DNA of 64,000 nucleotides, taken from assembly GCF_003725695.1 (NCBI RefSeq), contig NZ_RJSE01000001.1, positions 1 through 64,000 on the forward strand, written 5' to 3'. This document shows, piece after piece, positions 17,497 to 26,007 of the stretch (positions within the stretch are counted from its first letter, which is position 1; every line of letters begins with the position of its first letter). This DNA comes from Nocardioides marmoriginsengisoli. Lineage in GTDB: Bacteria; Actinomycetota; Actinomycetes; Propionibacteriales; Nocardioidaceae. A model generated the notes under the pieces. It had not been told where the DNA came from and searched no databases. It saw only the letters and a program-made list of their open reading frames with translations. A program made the position numbers and the translations under genes.

Positions 17497-17802
17497 ATGA
17501 ACGCCCCACCGGCACCGGATCAGCCACCTGCCGGACAGATCACACTCCGGTTCTGGGCTGCGGCACGCGCCGCGACGGGGGTCGCGGAGGAGCAGATCGG
17601 TGTCGGCGGACCGGTCACCCTCGCCGACCTGATCGCCCGTACGACGGCCGCGCACGGGGGTCCGGGGAGCCGCGCGGAGGCGGTGCTCCGGACCTGCTCG
17701 TTCCTCCTCGGCGACCGCCCGGTGGGCAAGGCCGACCCGGCGACGGTGCTGGTCGGTCCGGGGGAGACCGTGGAGTTCCTGCCGCCTTTCGCCGGAGGCT
17801 AG
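17497..17802 (+). CDS. MoaD/ThiS-family sulfur carrier protein
   Basis: This 101-residue protein has a beta-grasp ubiquitin-like fold pattern and ends in the diagnostic Gly-Gly (PPFAGG), which becomes adenylated and thiocarboxylated to carry sulfur. No biosynthetic partner for molybdopterin or thiamine is adjacent, so its pathway cannot be fixed. It lies upstream of the ThiX-like thioredoxin gene, 55 nt apart, in a neighbourhood that resembles Rv0816c-Rv0818. The ATG at 17497 is preceded by GAGAGGA. Confidence 0.85.
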   Translation: MNAPPAPDQPPAGQITLRFWAAARAATGVAEEQIGVGGPVTLADLIARTTAAHGGPGSRAEAVLRTCSFLLGDRPVGKADPATVLVGPGETVEFLPPFAGG

Positions 17803-17857
17803 AGGTGCGGGCGGGACGCCGGCGGAATGTTTCCCGTCGTACGGCGTTGACCTCCAC

Positions 17858-18304
17858 ATGAGCAGCGGAGCCTGGATCCTGGTCGCCGCGCTGGCGATCG
17901 CGCTGGCCTTCGGCGGCTACCGCGCGCTCACCGACGGCAGGTTCCGCGGCACCCACAAGGTCCGCGGCGGCACCGACGCCCCGGCGGACCCGGCTGCCGA
18001 GTCCGCCCTGACCGGCACTCCCTGGGCCGGCGACCTGGGCGACTCCTTCACCCTGCTGCAGTTCTCCTCGGCCTTCTGCGCCCCGTGCCGGGCGACCCGG
18101 CGGGTCCTCGAGGACGTCGCGACCGTCGTACCGGGTGTCCGGCACCTGGAGGTGGACGCGGAGCAGCACCTCGACGTGGTCCGGAGGCTCGGCATCCTGC
18201 GGACCCCGACGACCCTGATCCTGGACGCGACCGGCGCCGAGATCACCCGCGCCACCGGTGCGCCGACGAAGCAGCAGGTCCTGGGCGCGCTGGGTGCGCT
18301 GTAG
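17858..18304 (+). CDS. Membrane-anchored thioredoxin-like protein (ThiX type)
   Basis: This 148-residue protein has an N-terminal membrane anchor (about residues 6-22) followed by a thioredoxin fold with the redox motif CAPC near residues 73-76 and the cis-Pro loop RTPTTL. It is expected to act in thiol-disulfide exchange at the membrane. In M. tuberculosis the homologue ThiX (Rv0816c) is next to rhodanese and DUF1416 genes; here those genes are 10 kb away at 28.5-30.1 kb. Confidence 0.85.
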   Translation: MSSGAWILVAALAIALAFGGYRALTDGRFRGTHKVRGGTDAPADPAAESALTGTPWAGDLGDSFTLLQFSSAFCAPCRATRRVLEDVATVVPGVRHLEVDAEQHLDVVRRLGILRTPTTLILDATGAEITRATGAPTKQQVLGALGAL

Positions 18305-18309
18305 GTCTT

Positions 18310-18346
18310 GAATCTGGCCGAACGGCCCAGTCGGGGAGCCGGATTC
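18310..18346 (+). terminator. Nested hairpin after the thioredoxin-like gene
   Basis: The arms 18310-18318 (GAATCTGGC) and 18338-18346 pair in 8 of 9 positions, and inside them GGCC-GAAC-GGCC forms a second small stem. It could terminate the upstream transcript. There is no T-tract. Confidence 0.4.
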
Positions 18347-18413
18347 GGCTAGGGTCACGTCGTTCCCACGACCGTCGTCCAGCGACCACCTTTCACAGAA
18401 CTGGATCCGCGCC

Positions 18414-18650
18414 ATGAGCACCGCACCCGCCGATGTCGAGCAGACGATCCGGGAGTTCCTGACCCGCGTCGAGAAGCTGCCGGAGGCCCTGACGCCCGAT
18501 CTCCCGCTGTACGCCGACGGGATCGGCCTGGACTCGCTGGAGACCGCCGAGCTCTCCGCGATCCTCGAGGACGACCACGGCACCGACCCGTTCCAGGGCG
18601 ACGAGCTGCCGCAGACCGTCGGCGACATCCTGTCCTTCTACGCCGCATGA
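18414..18650 (+). CDS. Acyl carrier protein
   Basis: This 78-residue acidic helical protein has the phosphopantetheine attachment motif GLDSLETAEL, with Ser at residue 41. It overlaps the start of a FabG-like reductase gene by four bases (ATGA), so the two are coupled. No ketosynthase or acyltransferase gene is adjacent, so it is not an ordinary fatty-acid synthase cluster. It might carry an acyl or amino-acyl group for modification of the surface polysaccharide, but that is an inference from location. Confidence 0.88.
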   Translation: MSTAPADVEQTIREFLTRVEKLPEALTPDLPLYADGIGLDSLETAELSAILEDDHGTDPFQGDELPQTVGDILSFYAA

Positions 18651-19399
18651 GCGCTCAGCCCGCGGACGGCGGTCGCGTCGTCATCGTCACCGGCGGTAGC
18701 CGGGGTCTGGGTGCCGGGATCGTCCGGTCCTACCTGGACTCGGGTGACCTGGTCGCTACCTGCGCCCGCTCGATCACGCCCGAGGTCGAGGCGTGGATGG
18801 CCGACCCGGCCACCGCCGACCGCTTCCTGTGGGGTTCCGCCGACCTGGCCAAGGCCGAGGACGCGGACGCGTTCGTCAAGGCGGTCATCGCCAAGTGGGG
18901 CCGCGTCGACGTCCTGATCAACAACGCGGGTGTCGCCCGTGACGGCATCCACAGCATGTTCTCCGACGACGACATCGACACCGTCGTGGACCTGAACATC
19001 AAGGGCACCCTCTACGTCTCCCGCGCGGTGAGCCGGCGGATGCTCGCCCGCCGCAGCGGCCACATCGTGAACATCTCCTCGATCGTCGGGCTCTCCGGCT
19101 ACCGCGGGCTCGCGACGTACAGCGCCACCAAGGCGGCGCTGGACGGCCTGACTCGGGCGCTCTCCCGGGAGCTGGGCTCGCGCGGGATCGTGGTCAACGG
19201 CATCGCGCCCGGCTACCTCAAGACCGAGATGAGCCACGGCCTGGACGCCGACCAGCTCCAGCAGATCGTCCGCCGGACGCCGGCCGGCCGGCTGGGCGAC
19301 CCCGAGGACATCGCCCGGGTCTGCCAGTTCCTGACCGACCCGAAGGGCGGCTACCTCACCGGCCAGGTGATCGTGGTCGACGGCGGCCTCACGTCGTAA
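18647..19399 (+). CDS. SDR-family oxidoreductase, FabG-like
   Basis: This 250-residue classical short-chain dehydrogenase has the nucleotide-binding motif TGGSRGLGAG (residues 15-24), NNAG near residue 88, catalytic Ser in NISSIVG, and the YSATK catalytic Tyr-Lys pair. It is probably a 3-ketoacyl-ACP reductase or an equivalent reductase acting on the product of the coupled acyl carrier protein. Its 3' end overlaps the convergent flippase gene by 11 nt. Confidence 0.88.
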   Translation: MSAQPADGGRVVIVTGGSRGLGAGIVRSYLDSGDLVATCARSITPEVEAWMADPATADRFLWGSADLAKAEDADAFVKAVIAKWGRVDVLINNAGVARDGIHSMFSDDDIDTVVDLNIKGTLYVSRAVSRRMLARRSGHIVNISSIVGLSGYRGLATYSATKAALDGLTRALSRELGSRGIVVNGIAPGYLKTEMSHGLDADQLQQIVRRTPAGRLGDPEDIARVCQFLTDPKGGYLTGQVIVVDGGLTS

Positions 19400-20786
19400 T
19401 CGGCAGCTCCGGCGGCAGCGCACCTGCCTCCGGGCCGTCACCGGTCGGGCGCGACCGGTGCGCCGCCGTGCCCAGCATCAGGCAGCCGATGGCGCCGACG
19501 GCGAACATGGTGATGCCGACGTCGAGCAGGCTGTCGTCGATGGACGCGATCCAGACGCCGAGCACGACGAACGGGGTCAGCGCGATCTCGATCCAGGAGG
19601 CCCAGCCGCCGCGGCCGCGGGCCTGCAGGACCGCGATCAGCACCCGCCGGAAGCTGAGCAGCCCGCCGGCGGCGATCAGCCAGTAGGCGCAGTGCACGGT
19701 GGCGGTGAAGTGGTCGCCGAAGTAGTCCCGGCCGAAGGCGATCCTCAGGACCGGCTCGGCGAGGACCGCGAGGGTGACGACGCAGGCCAGGATCAACCCG
19801 GCGGAGACGCTCAGCCAGCGTCGTACGGCGACGCGCTCGGCCTCGGGGTCCGACTGCACCACGGCGACCCGGGGGAGCACCACCATCGACAGGCAGCCGC
19901 CGATGATGTTGGTCAGCCCGGCCAGCGCGAAGGCCGCCGAGTAGAGACCGAGCTGGGCGTTGCCGAGCAGCGAGCCGACCAGGGTGCGGTCGATCGAGAG
20001 CCCGTCGATCGGGCCGACGCTGCCGACGTGGTTCTGCCGGGTGAGCGCCCAGACCTCCTTGCCCTCGATCCGGTCCTTCGGGTTGCGGGTCGGCTTGCGC
20101 AGCGCGAAGAGCCGGGCGGCCGAGGTCAGCAGCGCGCTGCCGATCATCACCGCGAGCAGCTCGACGGCGTTGAGCCGGGCCCCGAACGCGAAGGCGAGGC
20201 CGAGGGCCGCGGTGACCGCGGCCTGCGGGGCGAAGTTGGTGATCGTGAAGGAGAGCAGCGGCGTGCCCTCGCCGAGCATCGCGCCGATCAGGACCCGCAG
20301 GCCCATCGTCTGGATCGCCATCACGGCCAGCGCGATCGCCAGCGCGTACTTGGTGCCGCCGCTGCTGTCGCGCTCCAGGTAGAGCAGGTAGCCGGCGGCG
20401 ATCGTGGACGGGACCAGCGAGATCAGCAGCCATTGCGGCACCAGGTGGCCGACGCCGTCGCGGGTGGTGACACCGCGCTCGGCGAGCAGCTTGGTCAGCG
20501 CGTTCGGCAGGCCGCCGCCCAGGGTGAGCTGGGAGGCCATCGTGGAGAGCGCCACCACCAGCACGACCTGGCCGCGTCCCTCGACCCCGAGCATCCGGGC
20601 CGCCAGGACGCCGTTGATCGTGACCAGCAGCTGGGCGAAGATGCCGGCGGCGACGATCGCGATCCAGGTGACGGTGTCGCCGAGCTGTGCGGGGCGTTCG
20701 GAGGTGACCTCGTCGGTCTCGGAGGATTCACCGGCAGCCGTGGCCGCGTCCTCCGGTGCCGGGGTCTCTGTGTCGGGCTCACGCAC
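19389..20786 (-). CDS. Polysaccharide flippase (MATE/Wzx-like)
   Basis: This 465-residue membrane protein has about 12-14 hydrophobic segments and belongs to the oligosaccharide/polysaccharide exporter group, which moves lipid-linked sugar units across the membrane. A disordered acidic head of about 45 residues precedes the first helix. I choose GTG 20786 because a TATGCT -10 element (20793-20798) lies 6 nt upstream, implying a leaderless message. An in-frame ATG at 20885 lies beyond that element. It is divergent from the FkbM methyltransferase gene and starts the surface-polysaccharide locus. Confidence 0.82.
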   Translation of the reverse strand: MREPDTETPAPEDAATAAGESSETDEVTSERPAQLGDTVTWIAIVAAGIFAQLLVTINGVLAARMLGVEGRGQVVLVVALSTMASQLTLGGGLPNALTKLLAERGVTTRDGVGHLVPQWLLISLVPSTIAAGYLLYLERDSSGGTKYALAIALAVMAIQTMGLRVLIGAMLGEGTPLLSFTITNFAPQAAVTAALGLAFAFGARLNAVELLAVMIGSALLTSAARLFALRKPTRNPKDRIEGKEVWALTRQNHVGSVGPIDGLSIDRTLVGSLLGNAQLGLYSAAFALAGLTNIIGGCLSMVVLPRVAVVQSDPEAERVAVRRWLSVSAGLILACVVTLAVLAEPVLRIAFGRDYFGDHFTATVHCAYWLIAAGGLLSFRRVLIAVLQARGRGGWASWIEIALTPFVVLGVWIASIDDSLLDVGITMFAVGAIGCLMLGTAAHRSRPTGDGPEAGALPPELPITT

Positions 20787-20803
20787 CCGGGAAGCATACG
20801 TTC

Positions 20804-20833
20804 GTTGGTTCCCGCTCCGAGGCGGAAACCAAC
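20804..20833. promoter_or_regulatory. Inverted repeat between flippase and FkbM genes
   Basis: The arms 20804-20815 (GTTGGTTCCCGC) and 20822-20833 pair in 11 of 12 positions around a 6-nt loop. It lies just upstream of the flippase -10 element, so it could be an operator for one or both divergent genes. Confidence 0.5.
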
Positions 20834-20884
20834 ATGCCAGACTGTCGACTTCGCCATCCGCAGCGCCAGAAGGAGTCCGGAGCA

Positions 20885-21589
20885 TTGTCGTCCCTGACCA
20901 TGAAGGCGCTCGAGTTCATGTACCGCCGCGGCTACGAGGTGCGCCGGCACCCGGCTGTCCGCCGCGCGCGGATGCTGGCGGCGCACGAGGTCGACCTGGT
21001 GATCGACGTCGGTGCGGCGGTCGGCGGGTACGGGTCCCAGCTCCGCAAGTTCGGGTATGCCGGCGACATCGTCTCGTTCGAGCCGCTGGACACCGCCTAC
21101 GCCGAGCTCAGCGCCGTCACCGGGTCGGACGCCCGCTGGAGCACCCGCCAGGCCGCGCTCGGCAGCGCGGCCGGTGAAGCGCAGATCAACATCGCCTCGA
21201 ACAGCGACAGCAGCTCGCTGCTGCCGATGGGGTCCGCGCACACCGACGCCGAGCCGAGCGTCGGCATCATCGGGTCGCAGACGGTGCGGGTCGAGCGCCT
21301 CGACGACGTGATCGACGAGTTCGCGAGGCCGGAGAGCCGGATCTTCCTGAAGATCGACGCCCAGGGGTTCGAGCGCGAGGTGCTGGCCGGCGCGGCGAAG
21401 ACCTTGGAGCGCTGCCGCGGCCTGCAGCTCGAGCTCTCCTTCATCTCGCTCTACGAGGGCGGGATGCTGGTGAACGAGGCGATCTCGCTGGCGTACGACG
21501 CCGGCTTCAGCATGGTCGGCGTCGAGCAGGGCTGGGCCGCCGGCACCGGTCAGATGCTGCAGGCGGACGGCGTCTTCTTCCGGCTCTGA
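20885..21589 (+). CDS. FkbM-family methyltransferase
   Basis: This protein of about 234 residues is a SAM-dependent methyltransferase of the FkbM type, which often methylates sugar hydroxyls. The SAM-binding motif VIDVGAAVGGYGSQLRKFG is near residue 35, and the family motif FLKIDAQGFEREVLAGA is near residue 155. I choose TTG 20885 because AAGGAG (20870-20875) precedes it by 9 nt. The ATG five codons later lacks a site. It is likely involved in decorating the polysaccharide made by the surrounding genes. Confidence 0.85.
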   Translation: MSSLTMKALEFMYRRGYEVRRHPAVRRARMLAAHEVDLVIDVGAAVGGYGSQLRKFGYAGDIVSFEPLDTAYAELSAVTGSDARWSTRQAALGSAAGEAQINIASNSDSSSLLPMGSAHTDAEPSVGIIGSQTVRVERLDDVIDEFARPESRIFLKIDAQGFEREVLAGAAKTLERCRGLQLELSFISLYEGGMLVNEAISLAYDAGFSMVGVEQGWAAGTGQMLQADGVFFRL

Positions 21590-21720
21590 GCGCCCGGGGA
21601 CTTTCGCGCCATTCGTGGTGAAGGGCCCGATCGATCCGGTATCGTTTCGTCCCGTGGGGCACGGGGGAGTGCCCTACTTTTCGGGAATCATGCACGGGGG
21701 TGCGAGGGAGTGTTCTACCT

Positions 21721-22722
21721 ATGTCCGTGTCCTCTGCTGCCCCGATGACGCTCAAGCAACGCGTGGCGCGGGTCGCGCCGGCGGGGCTGGTCGACTTCCT
21801 CGACCGCTTCGCGTTCGGCTTCCGCCGTACCCGGATCCGCTTCACGCACTGGTTCTTCGGCCTGTTCGGTCAGAACGTGGTCGCGAAGAAGGACTACTAC
21901 TCGACGCTGCCGGTGCTCTCCGAGATCAAGGCCACCCGGGCGCGCTGGGACAAGCCGAGCAACCTCGCCGGGCTGGACATCGAGTTCGCCGCGTTGGAGA
22001 AGAACCTCGGCGCCCTGGCGGACCGCTGGGAGACCGAGTTCCAGCAGGTCGCGCCCGACCACGCCGCCAACTCCGCGAAGGGCTTCGGCCCGGGCTACCC
22101 CGCCTTCGACGCGCGAACGCTCTACTACAAGCTGCGCGAGCACAAGCCCGCCCGCTACCTGGAGGTCGGCTCCGGGCTCTCGACGTACTACGCGAGCCTG
22201 GCGGCCGGGAAGAACGCCGAGGACGGCTCGCCGCTCTCGATCACCTGCATCGAGCCCTACCCGTACGACGCCCTCCGCACCATCGACGGGTTCGAGCTGA
22301 TCGAGGGCTTCGTCCAGGACATCCCGGTGGAGCGCTTCGAGGAGCTGGAGAGCGGCGACGTGCTGTTCATCGACTCCTCGCACGCGCTGAAGATCGACAG
22401 CGACGTCGCGTACCTGTTCCTCGAGGTGCTGCCGCGGATCAAGCCCGGGGTCTTCGTGCACATCCACGACGTGCACTTCCCCTTCAACGGCCCCTTCCCC
22501 GCCGACACCTGGATCTTCGGTGAGCGCCCGCCGGTGTACTGGAACGAGGCGATGGTGGTGCAGACCTTCCTGGCGTTCAACAACGCCTTCGAGATCCAGC
22601 TCTCCACGCCGATGGTGCGGCACTTCGACGAGCAGTTCCTGATCGACCGCTTCCCCGACTACACCGAGCTGGCGAAGGACGTGAACCCGCCTTCTTCGCT
22701 TTGGTTGCAGCGGGTTTCTTAG
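21721..22722 (+). CDS. Class I SAM-dependent methyltransferase
   Basis: This 333-residue protein has a Methyltransf_24-like core in its C-terminal half, with SAM loop RYLEVGSGLSTYYAS, an acidic strand-end in CIEPYP, and DVLFIDSSHALKIDSDV followed by HIHDVHFPF. The N-terminal 100 or so residues are basic and then helical. It might modify a sugar or lipid head group, but the substrate is unknown. ATG 21721 follows GAGGGAG. Upstream, TATCGT and a small GGGCAC/GTGCCC hairpin (21657-21674) may belong to its promoter region. Confidence 0.8.
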   Translation: MSVSSAAPMTLKQRVARVAPAGLVDFLDRFAFGFRRTRIRFTHWFFGLFGQNVVAKKDYYSTLPVLSEIKATRARWDKPSNLAGLDIEFAALEKNLGALADRWETEFQQVAPDHAANSAKGFGPGYPAFDARTLYYKLREHKPARYLEVGSGLSTYYASLAAGKNAEDGSPLSITCIEPYPYDALRTIDGFELIEGFVQDIPVERFEELESGDVLFIDSSHALKIDSDVAYLFLEVLPRIKPGVFVHIHDVHFPFNGPFPADTWIFGERPPVYWNEAMVVQTFLAFNNAFEIQLSTPMVRHFDEQFLIDRFPDYTELAKDVNPPSSLWLQRVS

Positions 22723-22726
22723 TTTT

Positions 22727-22739
22727 CGCCCTTCGGGCG
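22727..22739 (+). terminator. Short hairpin after the methyltransferase gene
   Basis: CGCCC-TTC-GGGCG, starting 4 nt after the stop codon and followed by GTTT. The stem is small but GC-rich and preceded by a TTTT run, so it may act in either direction. Confidence 0.55.
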
Positions 22740-23106
22740 GTTTGCCTGCGGCGCTCCGTGGCTGGGTTTGCGGGAGCGTGCCGCGGAGGGCTCCTCGCGC
22801 CATCGGCTTACCGCGTCGCTGCGACTTCTGCGCGGTGCCCGACACCTGCTTGCAGCGCCGCGCTGCGCTTGATGCTGGCCGCTCCGGGCCCTCCGCGTCC
22901 CACCCCCGCCTTGCCCGGCCCCTCTGTAGGGATACTGGAAAGCCCCTAACGGACCGTGCTTGTCGCGGGGCCTCTGCCCCCGGACGTCGCCGCCCCGGAC
23001 GTCGAGCCTGTCGAGACGCGGTGACGTGCGCGCAGTCCTGACCGCCAGGGACGTCGCCCCGGACGTCGAGCTCGTCGAGACGCGGTGACGTGCGCGCCGA
23101 GGTGGT
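22740..23106. repeat. Non-coding region with duplicated intergenic element
   Basis: No gene is supported here. The right half holds two related copies of about 50 bp: 22983-23033 and 23050-23097. They share CCCCGGACGTCGAG and GTCGAGACGCGGTGACGTGC and differ by small indels. The end of each resembles the element at 11460-11490. The left half shows only GC-rich sequence without clear structure. Confidence 0.7.
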
Positions 23107-23913
23107 TCAGTCGCGCGGGGCCAGCCTCGGGTACTGCTTGGCCCAGGTGCGGATCTCCTCGGCGATCTCCTCGCCGATGAAGCGGTGCACGTCGGGGTTG
23201 TAGTGGAACCCGTCGTTGTTTGGCTCGGTGCCCGGCGGCAGGTGGCGGTCGATGATGTCGGGGATCCGGACCAGCATGACGTCCGGGTCGTCGTAGTCGG
23301 CGACGAGCTTGCGGAGCATCACGTTCATCATCTCGACGCGGGCCTCCATGCCCGGGAACCAGTCCCGGCCGCGAGCGCCCGGGCGCAGGAACTCGAACAC
23401 CATCACGAGGGGCTTGCCGACCTCGCGGGTGCGGTCGATGTAGGCGTGCAGGTCGGCACCGGCGCGTCGTACCGTGCGCCCGAAGAACCGTCCGCCGATG
23501 CGCTTGTCGAGCTGCTGCTGCACCCGGGCCAGGGTCTTCCAGACCGGGCGGAGCAGGTGCTGGCGGTAGCGGCTGCGGATCGGCCCGGGCCGCGCCTTCA
23601 GCGAGTTGGCGTGCCGCTCGAGCCAGCGGGGCAGGAACAGGTGCACCGGCTCGTAGTAACCGGCGTTGAGGACGACGACGTCCGGGGACCAGGCCTTGAT
23701 CTCCGCTTCCCAGGTCCGGAAGATGTGGCTGGTCGGCTGGCTGGCGACCGCGGAGGTCCAGACGTTCGCGCCGTGCCCGGAGCCGAGCAGCGACTCCTCA
23801 ATGACCCGGCTGAAGATGAAGTCCTCGCGCTGCTGGGGACGGGCGGAGATGTCGTGCGTCAGCGAGGCCCCCTTGACCAGGACGCGGATCGGCAGCGGTT
23901 GGGCCTCGGCCAT
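23107..23913 (-). CDS. SGNH-hydrolase-like protein, first of a tandem pair
   Basis: This 268-residue protein shows the layout of SGNH/GDSL hydrolases: block I near the N-terminus (LVKGASLTH), a middle NAGYYE segment, and a late DGFHYN that supplies the catalytic Asp and His. No signal peptide is visible. It is paralogous to the next gene upstream: both have LVKG(A/S)SL, LPxWLERH and FPGM followed by an Arg. It might act as an esterase or acyltransferase on the polysaccharide. The first ATG at 23913 is used; the ribosome binding site is GGAG. Confidence 0.75.
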   Translation of the reverse strand: MAEAQPLPIRVLVKGASLTHDISARPQQREDFIFSRVIEESLLGSGHGANVWTSAVASQPTSHIFRTWEAEIKAWSPDVVVLNAGYYEPVHLFLPRWLERHANSLKARPGPIRSRYRQHLLRPVWKTLARVQQQLDKRIGGRFFGRTVRRAGADLHAYIDRTREVGKPLVMVFEFLRPGARGRDWFPGMEARVEMMNVMLRKLVADYDDPDVMLVRIPDIIDRHLPPGTEPNNDGFHYNPDVHRFIGEEIAEEIRTWAKQYPRLAPRD

Positions 23914-23992
23914 CAGGTGGTCACTCCAGGAATCGGCGTACGGGCGCGGTCAGCGCGTTGTGCCCAAGGTTAGGTGATCCCGGGGACGGCGG

Positions 23993-24802
23993 TCAGGCGA
24001 ATCCGTCGGCTGCGGGGAGCGCCGCGTCGATCTCCGCGGCGATCCAGTCGCCGATGAGCCGGCGCATCGGCGGGGAGTAGTGCAGGCCGTCGGGGACCGG
24101 GTCGGCACCGTCCTCGAGCTGCTCGGCGAGGAGCTGGACCGGGACCAGCCGGACGCCCGGGTCGTCGATCCGCGCCACCATCGCCTCGAGCGCCCGGTTC
24201 ATCGTGTCGATCCGGGCCTGCATCCCGGGGAACCAGCTGCCGGCGTTCCCGCCCGGTCCGAAGAGGGCGAGCACGAAGACCTGCGGGCTGCCCGGCGCCA
24301 GGGTGCGGGTGCGGGTGATCAGCAGCTCGTAGTCGCTGGTGATCCGGTGGGCACGTCGGCCGAAGCCGCGGTCGGCGATCCGGCCGTCCAGGATCCGTTG
24401 GGTCTGCGCCAGCAGCTTCCAGAGCGGGCGCAGCAGGTAGCCGCGGTAGCGCGTCCGCAGCGGTCCGGTGCGTCCGTTGTAGGTGTTCACGTGCCGCTCC
24501 AGCCAGTGCGGCAGCAGCGCGTGGATGCACTCGTAGTAGGCGTAGCCGTAGACGACCGCGTCCGGGCAGCCGGCCATCACCTCCGACTCCCAGGCGTCGA
24601 AGGCGTCCCGGGTCGGCTCCCCGGCCACGCCGCGGTTGACGACCTCGCAGGGGCGGCCGCGGTCGAGCAACCCGTTCTGGATCCAGCGCGGGAAGGTGTA
24701 CTCCCCGGGCGCGCCGTTCCAGTCCGGCGTCATCACGACCAGCGACGAGCCCTTCACGAGCACCCGGAGCGGGTGCGGCAACGGTGCCTTCTGGGCGTTC
24801 AT
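23993..24802 (-). CDS. SGNH-hydrolase-like protein, second of a tandem pair
   Basis: This 269-residue protein is paralogous to the downstream gene. It has LVKGSSL near residue 15, YGYAYYE in the middle, SWFPGMQARID, and DGLHYSP at the end as the Asp-His block. Only two thirds of the length is clearly conserved between the two, so they probably differ in substrate. It sits between gmd and its paralogue in the same orientation, with a 79-nt gap to the latter. Assignment to a catalytic function is by motif only. Confidence 0.75.
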   Translation of the reverse strand: MNAQKAPLPHPLRVLVKGSSLVVMTPDWNGAPGEYTFPRWIQNGLLDRGRPCEVVNRGVAGEPTRDAFDAWESEVMAGCPDAVVYGYAYYECIHALLPHWLERHVNTYNGRTGPLRTRYRGYLLRPLWKLLAQTQRILDGRIADRGFGRRAHRITSDYELLITRTRTLAPGSPQVFVLALFGPGGNAGSWFPGMQARIDTMNRALEAMVARIDDPGVRLVPVQLLAEQLEDGADPVPDGLHYSPPMRRLIGDWIAAEIDAALPAADGFA

Positions 24803-24836
24803 TCGGCTTCTGTCCCCCTGACTGGCCGCGGGTGCG

Positions 24837-25811
24837 TCAGGTGTCGAGGAGTCTCTCGACGTCCTGGCGGTCCGCGTCGACCATCAGTCTGGCGAGATCC
24901 AGCGCCGTCGTCCCGGCTTTCCAGCCCAACTTCTCGAACGCGTGGCTGGAGTCGCCGATCAGCGCGTCGACCTCGGAGGGCCGCTCGAAGCTGTCGTTGT
25001 ACTTGACGTGGTCGTTCCAGTCGAGCCCGGCGTGCGCGAACGCGGCCTCGCAGAAGTCCTTCACGGTGTGCCCGACCCCGGTGGCGAGGACGTAGTCGCC
25101 GGGCTCGTCGGCCTGCAGCATCCGCCACATGCCCTCGACGTACTCCGGCGCGTAGCCCCAGTCCCGGACCGCGTCCAGGTTGCCGAGCTCGACGTGGTCC
25201 TGGATGCCGGCCGCGATGGCCGCGACGGCCTTGGTGATCTTCCGGGTCACGAAGTTCTCGCCGCGGCGGGGCGACTCGTGGTTGAACAGGATGCCGGAGA
25301 CCGCGAACAGCCCGTAGGCCTCGCGGTAGTTCACGGTGACCCAGTGCGCCTGCAGCTTCGAGGCCCCGTACGGCGACCGCGGGTGGAACTTGGACTCCTC
25401 GTTCTGCGGCGGCGGCGTCGAGCCGAACATCTCCGAGGTGGACGCCTGGTAGAAGCGGCAGTCGAGTCCGGCCGCGCGGATCGCCTCGAGCAGGTTCAGC
25501 GTGCCGATGGAGTTCGTCGACGCGGTGTAGTCGGGCATCGCGAAGGAGACCTTGACGTGGCTCTGCGCGCCGAGGTTGTAGACCTCGTCCGGCTGGATCT
25601 CCCGGATCAGGTTGACCAGGCCGACGCCGTCGGTGAGGTCGCCGTAGTGCAGGTGCAGCGCCTCGTCGGTGTGCAGGTGGTCGATCCGGCCGCGGTTCAT
25701 CGACGACGACCGGCGTACCAGGCCGTGCACCTCGTACCCCTTGGAGAGCAGCAATTCGGCGAGGTAGGAACCGTCCTGGCCGGTGATCCCGGTGATGAAT
25801 GCGCGTTTCAT
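24837..25811 (-). CDS. gmd: GDP-mannose 4,6-dehydratase
   Basis: This 324-residue NADP-binding enzyme converts GDP-D-mannose to GDP-4-keto-6-deoxy-D-mannose. It has the Rossmann motif [10 protein letters not shown] at the N-terminus, the family motif [16 protein letters not shown], the catalytic Thr region QASTSEMFG, and YGASK as the Tyr-Lys pair. The length is slightly short but complete. TAGAGT lies 9 nt upstream of the ATG, so the message may be leaderless or nearly so. No GDP-fucose synthase or RMD gene is recognised next to it. Confidence 0.95.
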   Translation of the reverse strand: MKRAFITGITGQDGSYLAELLLSKGYEVHGLVRRSSSMNRGRIDHLHTDEALHLHYGDLTDGVGLVNLIREIQPDEVYNLGAQSHVKVSFAMPDYTASTNSIGTLNLLEAIRAAGLDCRFYQASTSEMFGSTPPPQNEESKFHPRSPYGASKLQAHWVTVNYREAYGLFAVSGILFNHESPRRGENFVTRKITKAVAAIAAGIQDHVELGNLDAVRDWGYAPEYVEGMWRMLQADEPGDYVLATGVGHTVKDFCEAAFAHAGLDWNDHVKYNDSFERPSEVDALIGDSSHAFEKLGWKAGTTALDLARLMVDADRQDVERLLDT

Positions 25812-26007
25812 GATTGGCGAACTCTAGCCCGAGACCGGGCTGCCGATCGGCCGAGGCCGACGGATGGCTACCCTGGCGAATCTGCTGCGGGTGGGGAATC
25901 CGCTCAGTAGAGTGAACGCCGAAGCGAACGCGTTCTCGGTGCCGCAGCTGCCCTCGCAGCCTGTCCGGCTGACGTAGTCCAAAACGGTGATCTCAGGAGG
26001 ATCCGCT

